A stretch of 8,112 nt of DNA from Verrucomicrobiota bacterium. GTDB lineage: Bacteria; Verrucomicrobiota; Verrucomicrobiia; Limisphaerales; UBA9464. Below the pieces are notes generated by a model. That model ran no database searches. It was not told where the DNA came from and worked only from the letters and a program-made list of their open reading frames with translations. How positions within the stretch are numbered: the first letter of the stretch is position 1; each line of letters starts with the position of its first letter. Position numbers and translations under genes: made by a program. Shown here one piece after another: positions 1-6,697 of the stretch. The DNA is taken from positions 1 through 8,112 of the forward strand of contig JAFLEG010000159.1 in the NCBI GenBank assembly GCA_017302195.1, in the 5' to 3' direction.

Positions 1-1
1 G

Positions 2-127
2 GGCCTCGTGCCGCCCGGCGTGACGCCGCGCGGTGGCGACGTGCTCGACATCAGCGATGTGATGAAGCTGCTCCCGCACCGCTACCCCTTCCTCATGGTC
101 GATCGCGTGGTGGACTTCGACGGCGAC
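2..127 (+). pseudogene. fabZ: FabZ (3-hydroxyacyl-ACP dehydratase) N-terminal fragment, possibly from an LpxC-FabZ fusion
   Basis: Translated from 2, the sequence reads GLVPPGVTPRGG and then VLDISDVMKLLPHRYPFLMV plus DRVV. The I-x-x-VMKLLPHRYPFLMVDRV stretch is the hallmark N-terminus of FabZ, which dehydrates (3R)-hydroxyacyl-ACP in fatty acid synthesis; the HRYPFLLVDR segment contains the catalytic His. The Pro/Gly-rich lead-in read from upstream fits the linker of bifunctional LpxC-FabZ proteins, so the bases left of the window may encode LpxC. Real FabZ proteins continue into an I-V-x-x-K-N-V-T region and then the GHFPGxPxxPGV motif with the second catalytic residue. None of that follows here: after residue about 40 the frame becomes an FG-GAP repeat. 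As it stands the fragment cannot be an active dehydratase. The exact end is uncertain because V-D-F-D-G-D fits both partners. Confidence 0.75.
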
Positions 128-2158
128 AGGCGTTCCGACCTCGCGCTCCGCCGGGGCGACCAACTGTTTCTGCGGCGCGACGCCGCGAACTCGGAGGCGG
201 TCTGGATGCCGCTGTCCCTGGATCGCACCGTGCCGCTGGATCCCTTCCGACTCGACGCCGGCGACCTCGATGGCGATGGGCTCGACGATCTGCTCCTGTC
301 CTTTCCCAGCGCCAACCGCGCCTGGAGAATCGCCGGACGCACCGCCGTCGAGGCGCCACAGACGGTGATCGAGTGGTCGGTTCCCGGAGGGCCCACCGAG
401 ACTGCCGTGTCCCGTCCAGATTCGGTCGTCGCTTCCACCGCCACCTTCCTCGCTCTGGAGTTGCCGGAGCCGCGGCTCCTGGAATCCGTTGCGGATCGCG
501 GCGGCAATGTCGCCTTGCAGCGGACTCTCATCGAGATCGACGCCGGTGATCGCGAAGAGTCCCTGGCGTTTGCGGTGATGTCCGGGGCCATTCAGGATAC
601 CGCGTCCACCGCCTGGCTGCATCGCGGACTGCGGGACACGACCCCGGAGGCAGATTCGGTCCTGAGCTGGTTTGGCGTCGAACCGCAAGGGCTCCGGCGG
701 GTGAAGTGGGGCGACATCACGCTGAAGCGGGGCGTGATGGAGATGGAGGCCGTGGTCTTCTCCCTTGCCCGCCGCTCGCCGGCAGTCGTGGCATACGCGT
801 CGAACGACACCGAATTCACCACCGTATTTCCACCCGAAAGCCCGGGGGGCACGATTCGCGTCGAGTCCACCCGGACCGAAGTGCTCAGGAGCCTGCGCTG
901 GACGCCGCATGCGGTGGGAGCCGATGCAGGCGCGGGCGCCGATGGCGGCCGGCTGCTCGCGGTGGAAAGCGATGGGCGCACTGCGACGGTCTTCCGCGGG
1001 ACGGCCGAAGCCCGCTGGGAAGTCGTGCAAATGCTCACCGCCCCGGAAGGAGACGTCTTCCGTGATCTTCACGGACTCGCCGACGGCGGGATGGCGACGC
1101 TGCTGGCGCCGGCAATCGCCTCTGCCGATTCAGCCGCCACGCGTCTGGGAGTGTACGCCACCCGCAATGGCCGGCTCGAGCTGGCATTCCTTGCCGACCT
1201 CCCCGCGGTGGCGTCCGTACCTCCCATCGTGGCGCGGGTCCTCCTCTTCGACCGGGATCCCTTCCGCGACCCGCGCGCGCTGGAGTTGGAGAGCCTGCCC
1301 GCCGGCGACTGGGTGCGCGGCGCCCAGATCGTGGGCGGTGGCATCGAGGTGGCCCAGGCGCGGTTTCTCGATGTGCGTCAGGGCCTCGGCGTGGCCGAGT
1401 CGCGGGTGCTGACGCCGAGCCGTCCGCCCCCCGCCGGCGCGTTCGCGCTGGGCAACCAGTGGGAACCGGACTCCAGCCTGCACTTCGGCTCGCCGCCGGC
1501 CGCGCCCCAGGATCTGGCCCTGCTGCCCGTGCCCGCGCCGGGAAGCCATCCGGGCCCGGTGCAACTCCAGTTCGTCGGAGCCACCGCCCTGGAGGTGTTC
1601 TTCCAGGTGGGTGCCGGACCCTGGCAATCCGGCCGTGGGCCGGTGCCGATTCTGGAGACGACGTCCGTGACTTACTACGGCGTGCATCCCGACGGACGCG
1701 CCGGGGCGCGGCGCACCATCCGCTACGTGATTGCCGGACCCGATCAGCCACCCCGCGGCCCGCTGAGATCCGATGCCGACGAGGATGACCTCGACGATGC
1801 CTGGGAGCGTCTGCTTTTCGGCGGACTGGATCGGGATGGCGGGAGTGATTCCGATCGGGACGGCTACACGGATGCCGAGGAGTACGCCGCGTCCACCGAT
1901 CCGGCCGATCCCGCGTCCGTGCCCACCGACCCGCCGCTCCGCCCTCCGAGCGTTACCATCCTTCTCACAGAATCACTCCAGATCCTGCTGGAGTGGACCG
2001 GACCCGAGACCGCGATCTATGGGATCGAATCGTCTGGAGACCTGGCCCGCTGGCAGGATGCCGCCGGCGTCCTCGAATCCACAGGCGGCGTGTTCCGCTG
2101 GACGGAGGCGGACCCCGCTCCCAGCGTCCGATTCTACCGAGTTCTCCCCACCCCGTAG
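2..2158 (+). CDS. Chimeric ORF: FabZ N-terminal fragment joined to a large secreted-type FG-GAP/VCBS protein (5' partial)
   Basis: The frame is open to the left edge; the first in-window start is GTG at 8 (716 aa, numbering used here). Residues 1-35 are not FG-GAP-like but match the FabZ N-terminus (see the separate entry). From about residue 36 the protein has FG-GAP/VCBS-type acidic repeats (DFDGDRRSDLAL at 36-47; AGDLDGDGLDDLLLSF at 84-99), the Ca-binding loops of beta-propeller-like extracellular proteins. The middle (100-500) is beta-rich and unassigned. Residues about 515-575 resemble a chitobiase/beta-hexosaminidase C-terminal (CHB_HEX_C-like) fold segment. Residues 589-632 form an acidic Asp-rich module (DADEDDLDDAWE, then DSDRDGYTDAEEY and TDPADP), like thrombospondin type 3 or dockerin-like Ca-binding segments. 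The end (645-716, closing in RFYRV) is a C-terminal module common in Verrucomicrobiota exported proteins. No signal peptide is visible; the true N-terminus seems to be missing or replaced. Function is unknown, probably cell-surface or secreted. It converges on dabA. Confidence 0.75.
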   Translation, partial: GLVPPGVTPRGGDVLDISDVMKLLPHRYPFLMVDRVVDFDGDRRSDLALRRGDQLFLRRDAANSEAVWMPLSLDRTVPLDPFRLDAGDLDGDGLDDLLLSFPSANRAWRIAGRTAVEAPQTVIEWSVPGGPTETAVSRPDSVVASTATFLALELPEPRLLESVADRGGNVALQRTLIEIDAGDREESLAFAVMSGAIQDTASTAWLHRGLRDTTPEADSVLSWFGVEPQGLRRVKWGDITLKRGVMEMEAVVFSLARRSPAVVAYASNDTEFTTVFPPESPGGTIRVESTRTEVLRSLRWTPHAVGADAGAGADGGRLLAVESDGRTATVFRGTAEARWEVVQMLTAPEGDVFRDLHGLADGGMATLLAPAIASADSAATRLGVYATRNGRLELAFLADLPAVASVPPIVARVLLFDRDPFRDPRALELESLPAGDWVRGAQIVGGGIEVAQARFLDVRQGLGVAESRVLTPSRPPPAGAFALGNQWEPDSSLHFGSPPAAPQDLALLPVPAPGSHPGPVQLQFVGATALEVFFQVGAGPWQSGRGPVPILETTSVTYYGVHPDGRAGARRTIRYVIAGPDQPPRGPLRSDADEDDLDDAWERLLFGGLDRDGGSDSDRDGYTDAEEYAASTDPADPASVPTDPPLRPPSVTILLTESLQILLEWTGPETAIYGIESSGDLARWQDAAGVLESTGGVFRWTEADPAPSVRFYRVLPTP
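1772..1903 (+). other. Acidic Ca-binding-type module (TSP3/dockerin-like) within the FG-GAP protein
   Basis: This segment encodes residues about 589-632 of the upstream ORF: DADEDDLDDAWERL, then LDRDGGSDSDRDGYTDAEEY and STDPADP. Regularly spaced Asp residues in DxDxDG-like loops, alternating with a Trp-Glu helix, are typical of calcium-binding thrombospondin type 3 or dockerin-like repeats. In Verrucomicrobiota exported proteins such a module commonly sits just before a short C-terminal domain, as here. It is listed separately because a decayed second copy lies 630-770 bases further right. Confidence 0.6.
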
Positions 2159-2535
2159 GACAACCGGCGCGGCGCTGCGACTACTGGCGCACCGGTTCAT
2201 TGGACGCTGGAGTCGAGACGTCCGACGCGGGTCAGCGCGTCCCTTTGCACCGGGGGCGTGTGGCCGGTTTGGCCTGAGAAAGTGCTGCGAACAGAACGTC
2301 TGGCACGTTTTGGCCTCCGCTGCTGCGGGGGGATCGAAGTGGGGACGGCGACACGCCATTCCTCCCGGAACTCGCCATGGAACAGGGGCTTTCGGGCATG
2401 CCAGTTCCTGGGAGGCGTCGGTCTGGAGATGCTCTGCCAGCCCGGTCTCGAGCAGTGGCAATCACCGCGACGGCATCGGCTCAGCTCTACCGGGTGCCGG
2501 TCAACGGACACGCGGGCAACCGTCAGACTGTTCGC
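2159..2535. other. Non-coding or decayed gap after the FG-GAP gene
   Basis: This stretch of about 380 bases lies between the FG-GAP stop and the decayed module. I see no credible gene. Open frames exist on both strands, but they lack family motifs, are rich in Arg/Pro/Ser as expected of GC-rich shadow frames, and have no convincing ribosome-binding site. A short run at 2484-2501 (frame of 2377) reads AQLYRV, echoing the RFYRV end of the exported-protein C-terminus, so part of the region may be eroded coding sequence. No terminator with a T-run was found downstream of the stop at 2158. Confidence 0.45.
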
Positions 2536-2636
2536 TCCGACGCGGATGCCGACCTCCTTGGGGATGTGTGGGAACGACTGTCCACCGGCGAATTGGAACG
2601 GGACGGAGGGACGCCGCCGAGGGTGACGGCTACACC
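2536..2636 (+). pseudogene. Decayed, frameshifted copy of the acidic C-terminal module
   Basis: In the frame starting at 2536 the sequence reads SDADADLLGDVWERL and then GELERDGGT. Residue by residue this follows the intact module at 1768-1840 (SDADEDDLDDAWERL, then GGLDRDGGS). After GGT at about 2613 the frame is lost. A different frame (2625-2636) then resumes with D-G-Y-T, exactly as in the intact copy. The spacer between GGT/GGS and DGYT is 11 bases here and 12 in the intact copy, which implies a one-base deletion. Homology stops after the GYT codons. This is best read as the remnant of a second exported protein of the same architecture, or of a duplicated tail of the neighbouring gene, left in the gap between convergent genes. 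Confidence 0.6.
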
Positions 2637-2648
2637 TTGCCCGTCGGG

Positions 2649-2671
2649 GCCGGCGGGTGCGCGGCGCCGGC
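2649..2671 (-). terminator. GC-rich hairpin just after dabA stop (possible weak terminator)
   Basis: A perfect 7-bp inverted repeat (GCCGGCG at 2649-2655, CGCCGGC at 2665-2671) with a 9-base loop lies six bases beyond the dabA stop. No T-run follows on the minus strand, so it is not a classical intrinsic terminator. It may act as an RNA 3' stabiliser, or it may be a chance consequence of high GC. Confidence 0.3.
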
Positions 2672-2677
2672 GTGCCT

Positions 2678-5029
2678 TCAAACCAGCCGGGTCCAGCCTT
2701 CGGCCGTGTATCGGTGACACTGGTTGCCCTCAAGGCTCAGCAGGTGGATCCAGCCATGATCGAAGAGCTGTCGCACGGCGGACTGTGCCGCCAGCACGGC
2801 GCTGATCCGGGAGCGTGGCGCCTCAATGAACACCGAAAGACGGCGGGGCTCATGCACGAACCGCTGGCCGTCGTGGATGGACTGCAGGGGCAGTCCCACT
2901 TTGAGGTCGCCGGCATTGCCTTCCACCACCCCCAGGCCGCCCGTGACCTGATGCAGCACCTTGTCGCCGCTGCCGTACCGTTCCGGATCCACACGAGACG
3001 CGTAGTACTGGAGGTTGATCCAGCTCGCGACCACGACCGGTGCGCAGAGGATGAGGGTGAGCACCTCCCCCTCCGGATCGGCCGCCGTGTCGTAGTCGTG
3101 AAGGAAGGCGCGCCCCTGGAGGTCCAGTCCGGAGGTGCGGCCGCGCGGAGCGACGATCAGCGCGGCATTGTTGGCGAGCCCCCACTCGGGACGGACCTGG
3201 GCGATGTCCCGGGCGCGCTGGCAGAGCGCCTCCAGAAGCGGTGCAGGATCCAGCGTCCCCAGCCCGAGGGACGGGGCCCGCTCCTGTCGCGCCCCGGCAC
3301 CGGCGGCCTGCAGGGCGGCCTGAAGGGACTGAAGATCCGGAAGGTGGCTCTCCGGCACTGCGGACACATCGAACAGGGACACCTCGTCGGTCGTGGTGTG
3401 GTGCATGCCCGCGAGGAACACGGTGTCCGCGGGAAGGACGATCCCGCGTTCCCGCAGCCGTTGCCGCACCCGCGGATCGTTCAGGGTCGCCGCCGCGAGG
3501 CGCGCATTGACGTCGCCCGCGTGGCCGCCGCAGGCGCCGCAGTCCAGTCCGGAGGCGTGGGGATTGTTGGCGCTCTGGCTTCCATGCCCGCAGAAAAGGA
3601 CCAGCCGGGCGAAACCGGAGGTCAGGCTCATGTTGCGCAGCGCGCCTTCGGCCAGGGCGACGCGCTCCTCCAGCAGGCCGGACTCTGCGGCGGCAAACCG
3701 GGGCGCGACCGGACTGCACCGGGGCAAGTCCCGCCTCCCGGCGCCGGCGAGCCGGGCGCCAAAGACCAATCCGAACGACTCCACAAAGGAGAAGCAGGAG
3801 GCGGCGGAGTTCTGAAAGGCCTTCCAGGCGCCGGTCGCCTGCCGATGCCGGGATTGCCGGGCGGCCGCCTCGGGCGCCAGGGGCTCGCAGGTATTGAACG
3901 GCGGCACCAGAAGCGCCGGGCAGCGGATCGAGACGTCCCCGCTCTCCGTCGGGCGATGAGCGACGGGAAATCCGAAGAAGCCTGCGAATCCCAGGGTCTG
4001 GATGCCTGGAGCCGCCGCCTCCAGATGCCGCCGCAGGACCTCGGAACGGACGTCTATGCAGAAGACGGCCTGCACCGCCGGCCGGGAGCCGGAGTGCTGG
4101 ACCGGATTGCCGGCCAGTTGCCGCGCGATCTGACGCTGGTATCCGGACTCGTAGGCGAGCTGCCACCGTGCGCGCGCCTCCCGATCAGCGGAGCTGGACT
4201 CCGGAGCATCGGCCCACAGCCTCGGGGACGGCCCGAAGGCGTGGAGCAGGGCGGCATCGTAGGCCAGCCGGATGGCGAGGAGATCCCGGAGGGTGGTGTT
4301 GGGACGACCTCGGAGAGCATCCTCTCGGACCCGATACTGGGCATATCCGGCCCAGCCCGGGAGGGTGGCCAACTGACGATGAAAAAAATCGGCGAGGTCC
4401 GAGTCCGGTGGGGCAATCCGCGCCACACACTGCCGGATGCACCCTTCGGACTCCCCGGGAAGCGCGGTGACGAAGGATCGAAACCCGGCCAGTCCGAAGG
4501 CCTCCGGATTGCCATCGTGACACGCCGCCGCCTTCCAGGCGCGGTACAGTCCCTCGGTCTGCCAGGGGGACCGCCAGGTGGACTGGTGGCCGTCGAAGTG
4601 GGCGGCGCACCATTTGGAAATCTCCTCCACCACGAAGGCACCCCAGTGCACCCGCGGGCCGGTCTGGTCGAGGGCATCCGCCACCGTGCGCAGCGGTTTC
4701 ACGGAGGTTTCCGGCCCCGGATGGTTCACCATCGCCAGCAGGCGTTCGCGGGTCCATCGGGCGTCTGCCGCCTGGGCGAGATCCTCCGGGCGGATGGTCC
4801 CGTTCTCCCAGGCGGCACGGTACGCCGTCCACGACTGCAGCGGTGCGGCACCGGTCACCCGTTCCAGCAGCGCACAGGCGTCCGGGAAGGGCTGGTCGGT
4901 CAGCCCCAGGAACGGGTTGACCGCGACGAAGTGCTGCAGCGGCCAGAGCGGGGGAATCCGCCGGAGCGCGGCATCCACGGCATCGGTAAGCCGGTTGGGG
5001 ATGGAATTGGGTGAGGGGGACAGGGACAT
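2678..5029 (-). CDS. dabA: DabA, inorganic carbon transporter catalytic subunit (DUF2309/UPF0753)
   Basis: This 783-aa protein is of the length normal for the family. DabA is a peripheral, cytoplasm-facing zinc protein related to beta-carbonic anhydrases. Coupled to DabB and the cation gradient, it is thought to hydrate CO2 one way to bicarbonate. All four known active-site positions are visible: C324 and D326 in CIDVRSE, H482 in CGHGS, and C497 in DCGACGG. The C-x-D spacing and the 15-residue H-to-C spacing equal those described for Halothiobacillus DabA (C351, D353, H524, C539). Other family-typical segments are PLQHFVAVNPFLG (30-42), VHWGAF (127-132), HHTTTDEV (543-550), WGLANNAA (616-623) and VLHQVTGGLGV (691-701). 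The ATG at 5029 was chosen because it lies four bases after the dabB stop and gives a family-like N-terminus. An in-frame ATG at 5089 would add 20 unconserved residues overlapping dabB. Only a weak GAAG precedes the chosen start. It is the second gene of a dabB-dabA operon. Confidence 0.93.
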   Translation of the reverse strand: MSLSPSPNSIPNRLTDAVDAALRRIPPLWPLQHFVAVNPFLGLTDQPFPDACALLERVTGAAPLQSWTAYRAAWENGTIRPEDLAQAADARWTRERLLAMVNHPGPETSVKPLRTVADALDQTGPRVHWGAFVVEEISKWCAAHFDGHQSTWRSPWQTEGLYRAWKAAACHDGNPEAFGLAGFRSFVTALPGESEGCIRQCVARIAPPDSDLADFFHRQLATLPGWAGYAQYRVREDALRGRPNTTLRDLLAIRLAYDAALLHAFGPSPRLWADAPESSSADREARARWQLAYESGYQRQIARQLAGNPVQHSGSRPAVQAVFCIDVRSEVLRRHLEAAAPGIQTLGFAGFFGFPVAHRPTESGDVSIRCPALLVPPFNTCEPLAPEAAARQSRHRQATGAWKAFQNSAASCFSFVESFGLVFGARLAGAGRRDLPRCSPVAPRFAAAESGLLEERVALAEGALRNMSLTSGFARLVLFCGHGSQSANNPHASGLDCGACGGHAGDVNARLAAATLNDPRVRQRLRERGIVLPADTVFLAGMHHTTTDEVSLFDVSAVPESHLPDLQSLQAALQAAGAGARQERAPSLGLGTLDPAPLLEALCQRARDIAQVRPEWGLANNAALIVAPRGRTSGLDLQGRAFLHDYDTAADPEGEVLTLILCAPVVVASWINLQYYASRVDPERYGSGDKVLHQVTGGLGVVEGNAGDLKVGLPLQSIHDGQRFVHEPRRLSVFIEAPRSRISAVLAAQSAVRQLFDHGWIHLLSLEGNQCHRYTAEGWTRLV

Positions 5030-5033
5030 GGCT

Positions 5034-6617
5034 TCAGTGTTGGGGGTGCTGCGGGACTTGCCGTGCTCCGGCGGGCAACAGGAATTCATGCCGGGGCCAC
5101 AGACGGCCCAGGGCGCGGTTGGCCCAGGTGCCCAGGTAAAACCCGTTCAACGCGTGGACGTACAGGGCCTGTCCCCAGGGGTATTGTCGGCTACGCCACA
5201 GCAGGGCCTGGAACAGGAAGAGTCCCGCGAACACGGCGCTGACCCCCGACACCAGCGCCCGAGGGGGCCTGGGGCCGGGCGGCACGGCAACCAGTGCCGA
5301 GGATGCGGCATGCAACGCGACGCTCAGCAGGGCGATGCCGGTCGCGGCGGCCAGGCCGTGCACCGCCGACTGCCGAAATCCGGCGGCGGACCAGAGGCCG
5401 GACAGGCCATAGGCCAGCGCCAGGGTGAGGATGAGGAGAAACACCTCCATCCCGGCCCCCGTGCCGGTCTTAAATGCCGCCAAGACCGTGCTGGCCAGCG
5501 CCACACACAGGGCGCTGGCGAGCGCACCGAGCGCCAGGGTGGAACCCTGGAGGCGGATGGCGGCCTGCGATTGAACTCCCACCGTGCCGCCCGCGTTGAG
5601 GAAGGCATGCGCCTTGTACAGGGAGTGGGCGACGATGTGCAGAAGGGCAAGACCGAAGGCTCCCAGACCGCATTGCAGCATCATGAAGCCCATCTGGGCG
5701 ATCGTGGAGTAGGCCAGGGCTCGCTTCACTCCGGGTTGGGCCAACATCACCACGGCGCCAAAAGCCGCCGTCAGCGTTCCCACCACCACGAGCAATTCCA
5801 GGGCCCCGGGAGCGTGGACGAGCAGCGGGCTGAGCCGGACCACGAGGAATCCCCCGGCATTGATGATCCCCGCGTGCATGAAGGCGGACACGGGCGTCGG
5901 GGTTTCCAGGGTGTCCGGCAGCCAGCTATGGAAGGGGAACTGGGCCGACTTGAGGCAGGCGCACACCACGAGGAGGAAGCCGACACCCGGCAGCGGGGCG
6001 ACGTCGCCCGCGGCGACCGCCTGGAAGATCGGCTCCAGTTCGCCGGTCCCATAGTGGCGATGGAGACGGATGACGGCGGCCAGCAGGCAGAGGTCTCCCA
6101 GCCGGCTCACCACGAACTTTTTCCGCGCCGAAAACACCGCGCCCGTCCGGTGGGGATGGAACATCAGGAGCCGGTGAAGGCAGAGGCTGGTGGCCACCCA
6201 GGCGGCCAGGATCAGCATCAAATCCCCGGCCACGGCCATGGTGAGCACCGCGGCCAGGGTGAGGTTCGTCCAGACAAAGAACCGGGCCTGCCGGGGATCT
6301 CCCGACAGGTAGTTCCGTGAAAACCGGGTGATCACCATGCCCAGGGAGGCGACCAGCAGGCCCATCACCGCGGTGATGGTGTCCAGACGAAGCGACACGC
6401 CCCCGACGAATGCGTCCCCTGGCAGGGGGATTGGCGCGCTCCCGGGTCCGGTCACCAGGAGGCCCATTCCCGAGGCGAGGGCCAGGACCGCCGATCCGGT
6501 GGTGGCCAGAAGGGAGAGCCGCCCCGCCCGCGCCGCGGACCCTCTTGCGGCCGCAACGCCGGCGGCAAACGGCAGCAGCGGAATCGCGGCGAGCACCCAG
6601 GCAAACGGCACATTCAT
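5034..6617 (-). CDS. dabB: DabB, NuoL/MrpA-like membrane subunit of the inorganic carbon transporter
   Basis: This 527-aa, very hydrophobic protein has roughly 13-15 membrane segments and belongs to the proton-conducting membrane transporter family (NuoL/ND5, MrpA). It lacks the long C-terminal lateral helix of NuoL (about 610 aa), as expected of DabB. Channel residues can be matched by eye to E. coli NuoL: K223 in LKSAQFPFHSWLPD (NuoL K229), H248 in SAFMHAG (H254), K298 in VKRALAYST (K305), H331 and K335 in AHSLYKAHAFL (H334, K342), and D175 in SRLGD (D178). The membrane Glu of NuoL (E144, in GWEGVG) is replaced by V141 in AAWVATS. Its role is to anchor DabA at the inner membrane and supply energy through H+ or Na+ flow. 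It is the first gene of the operon; its stop lies four bases before dabA. No strong Shine-Dalgarno precedes ATG 6617. The dabA neighbour makes a complex I or Mrp role unlikely. Confidence 0.92.
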   Translation of the reverse strand: MNVPFAWVLAAIPLLPFAAGVAAARGSAARAGRLSLLATTGSAVLALASGMGLLVTGPGSAPIPLPGDAFVGGVSLRLDTITAVMGLLVASLGMVITRFSRNYLSGDPRQARFFVWTNLTLAAVLTMAVAGDLMLILAAWVATSLCLHRLLMFHPHRTGAVFSARKKFVVSRLGDLCLLAAVIRLHRHYGTGELEPIFQAVAAGDVAPLPGVGFLLVVCACLKSAQFPFHSWLPDTLETPTPVSAFMHAGIINAGGFLVVRLSPLLVHAPGALELLVVVGTLTAAFGAVVMLAQPGVKRALAYSTIAQMGFMMLQCGLGAFGLALLHIVAHSLYKAHAFLNAGGTVGVQSQAAIRLQGSTLALGALASALCVALASTVLAAFKTGTGAGMEVFLLILTLALAYGLSGLWSAAGFRQSAVHGLAAATGIALLSVALHAASSALVAVPPGPRPPRALVSGVSAVFAGLFLFQALLWRSRQYPWGQALYVHALNGFYLGTWANRALGRLWPRHEFLLPAGARQVPQHPQH

Positions 6618-6697
6618 CGCCGGCCAGGCTACCCGCGACCTTGTTTTAGACGACTACAGCAGTTAAACGGCTGGCGTAACTTTTATTTAACCAGGTC
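6618..6697. promoter_or_regulatory. Divergent dabB / lysR control region with TAAC-type dyads
   Basis: Only 80 bases separate the two start codons, so both promoters and any LysR site must lie here. The 6641-6692 part is clearly more AT-rich than its surroundings. GTTA at 6662-6665 and TAAC at 6677-6680 form an interrupted palindrome with 11 bases between the arms, a spacing typical of LysR-family boxes. A second TAAC at 6688-6691 lies 11 bases further, about one helical turn. GTTAAA (6662) and TTTAAC (6686) also pair as a 6-bp inverted repeat. TTGTTT at 6641-6646 could be a -35 element for lysR, but no good -10 can be fixed. The assignment is by pattern and position only. Confidence 0.55.

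Noticed and set aside
1773..2717. 314-aa plus-strand frame spanning the end of the FG-GAP gene and the gap
   Set aside because: It starts inside the FG-GAP gene in another frame, is Arg/Pro/Ser-rich and has no domain. It is open only because stops are rare at this GC content.
2657..5014. 785-aa open frame on the plus strand opposite dabA
   Set aside because: It is an antisense shadow of dabA: Gly/Arg/Gln-rich, without domains, and fully overlapped by a protein with intact catalytic motifs.
5030..5089. Upstream dabA start at 5089
   Set aside because: It would add 20 unconserved residues overlapping dabB and has no ribosome-binding site. ATG 5029 sits just after the dabB stop and starts nearer the family N-terminus.
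4578..6320. 580-aa open frame on the plus strand opposite dabB
   Set aside because: It is the GC-rich antisense shadow of a clear membrane protein, with His/Gln/Gly-rich composition and no motif.
5034..6617. Complex I subunit L or Mrp antiporter subunit
   Set aside because: It has no other nuo or mrp genes beside it, is short at the C-terminus, and is directly followed by a DUF2309/DabA gene, which defines the DabB pairing.
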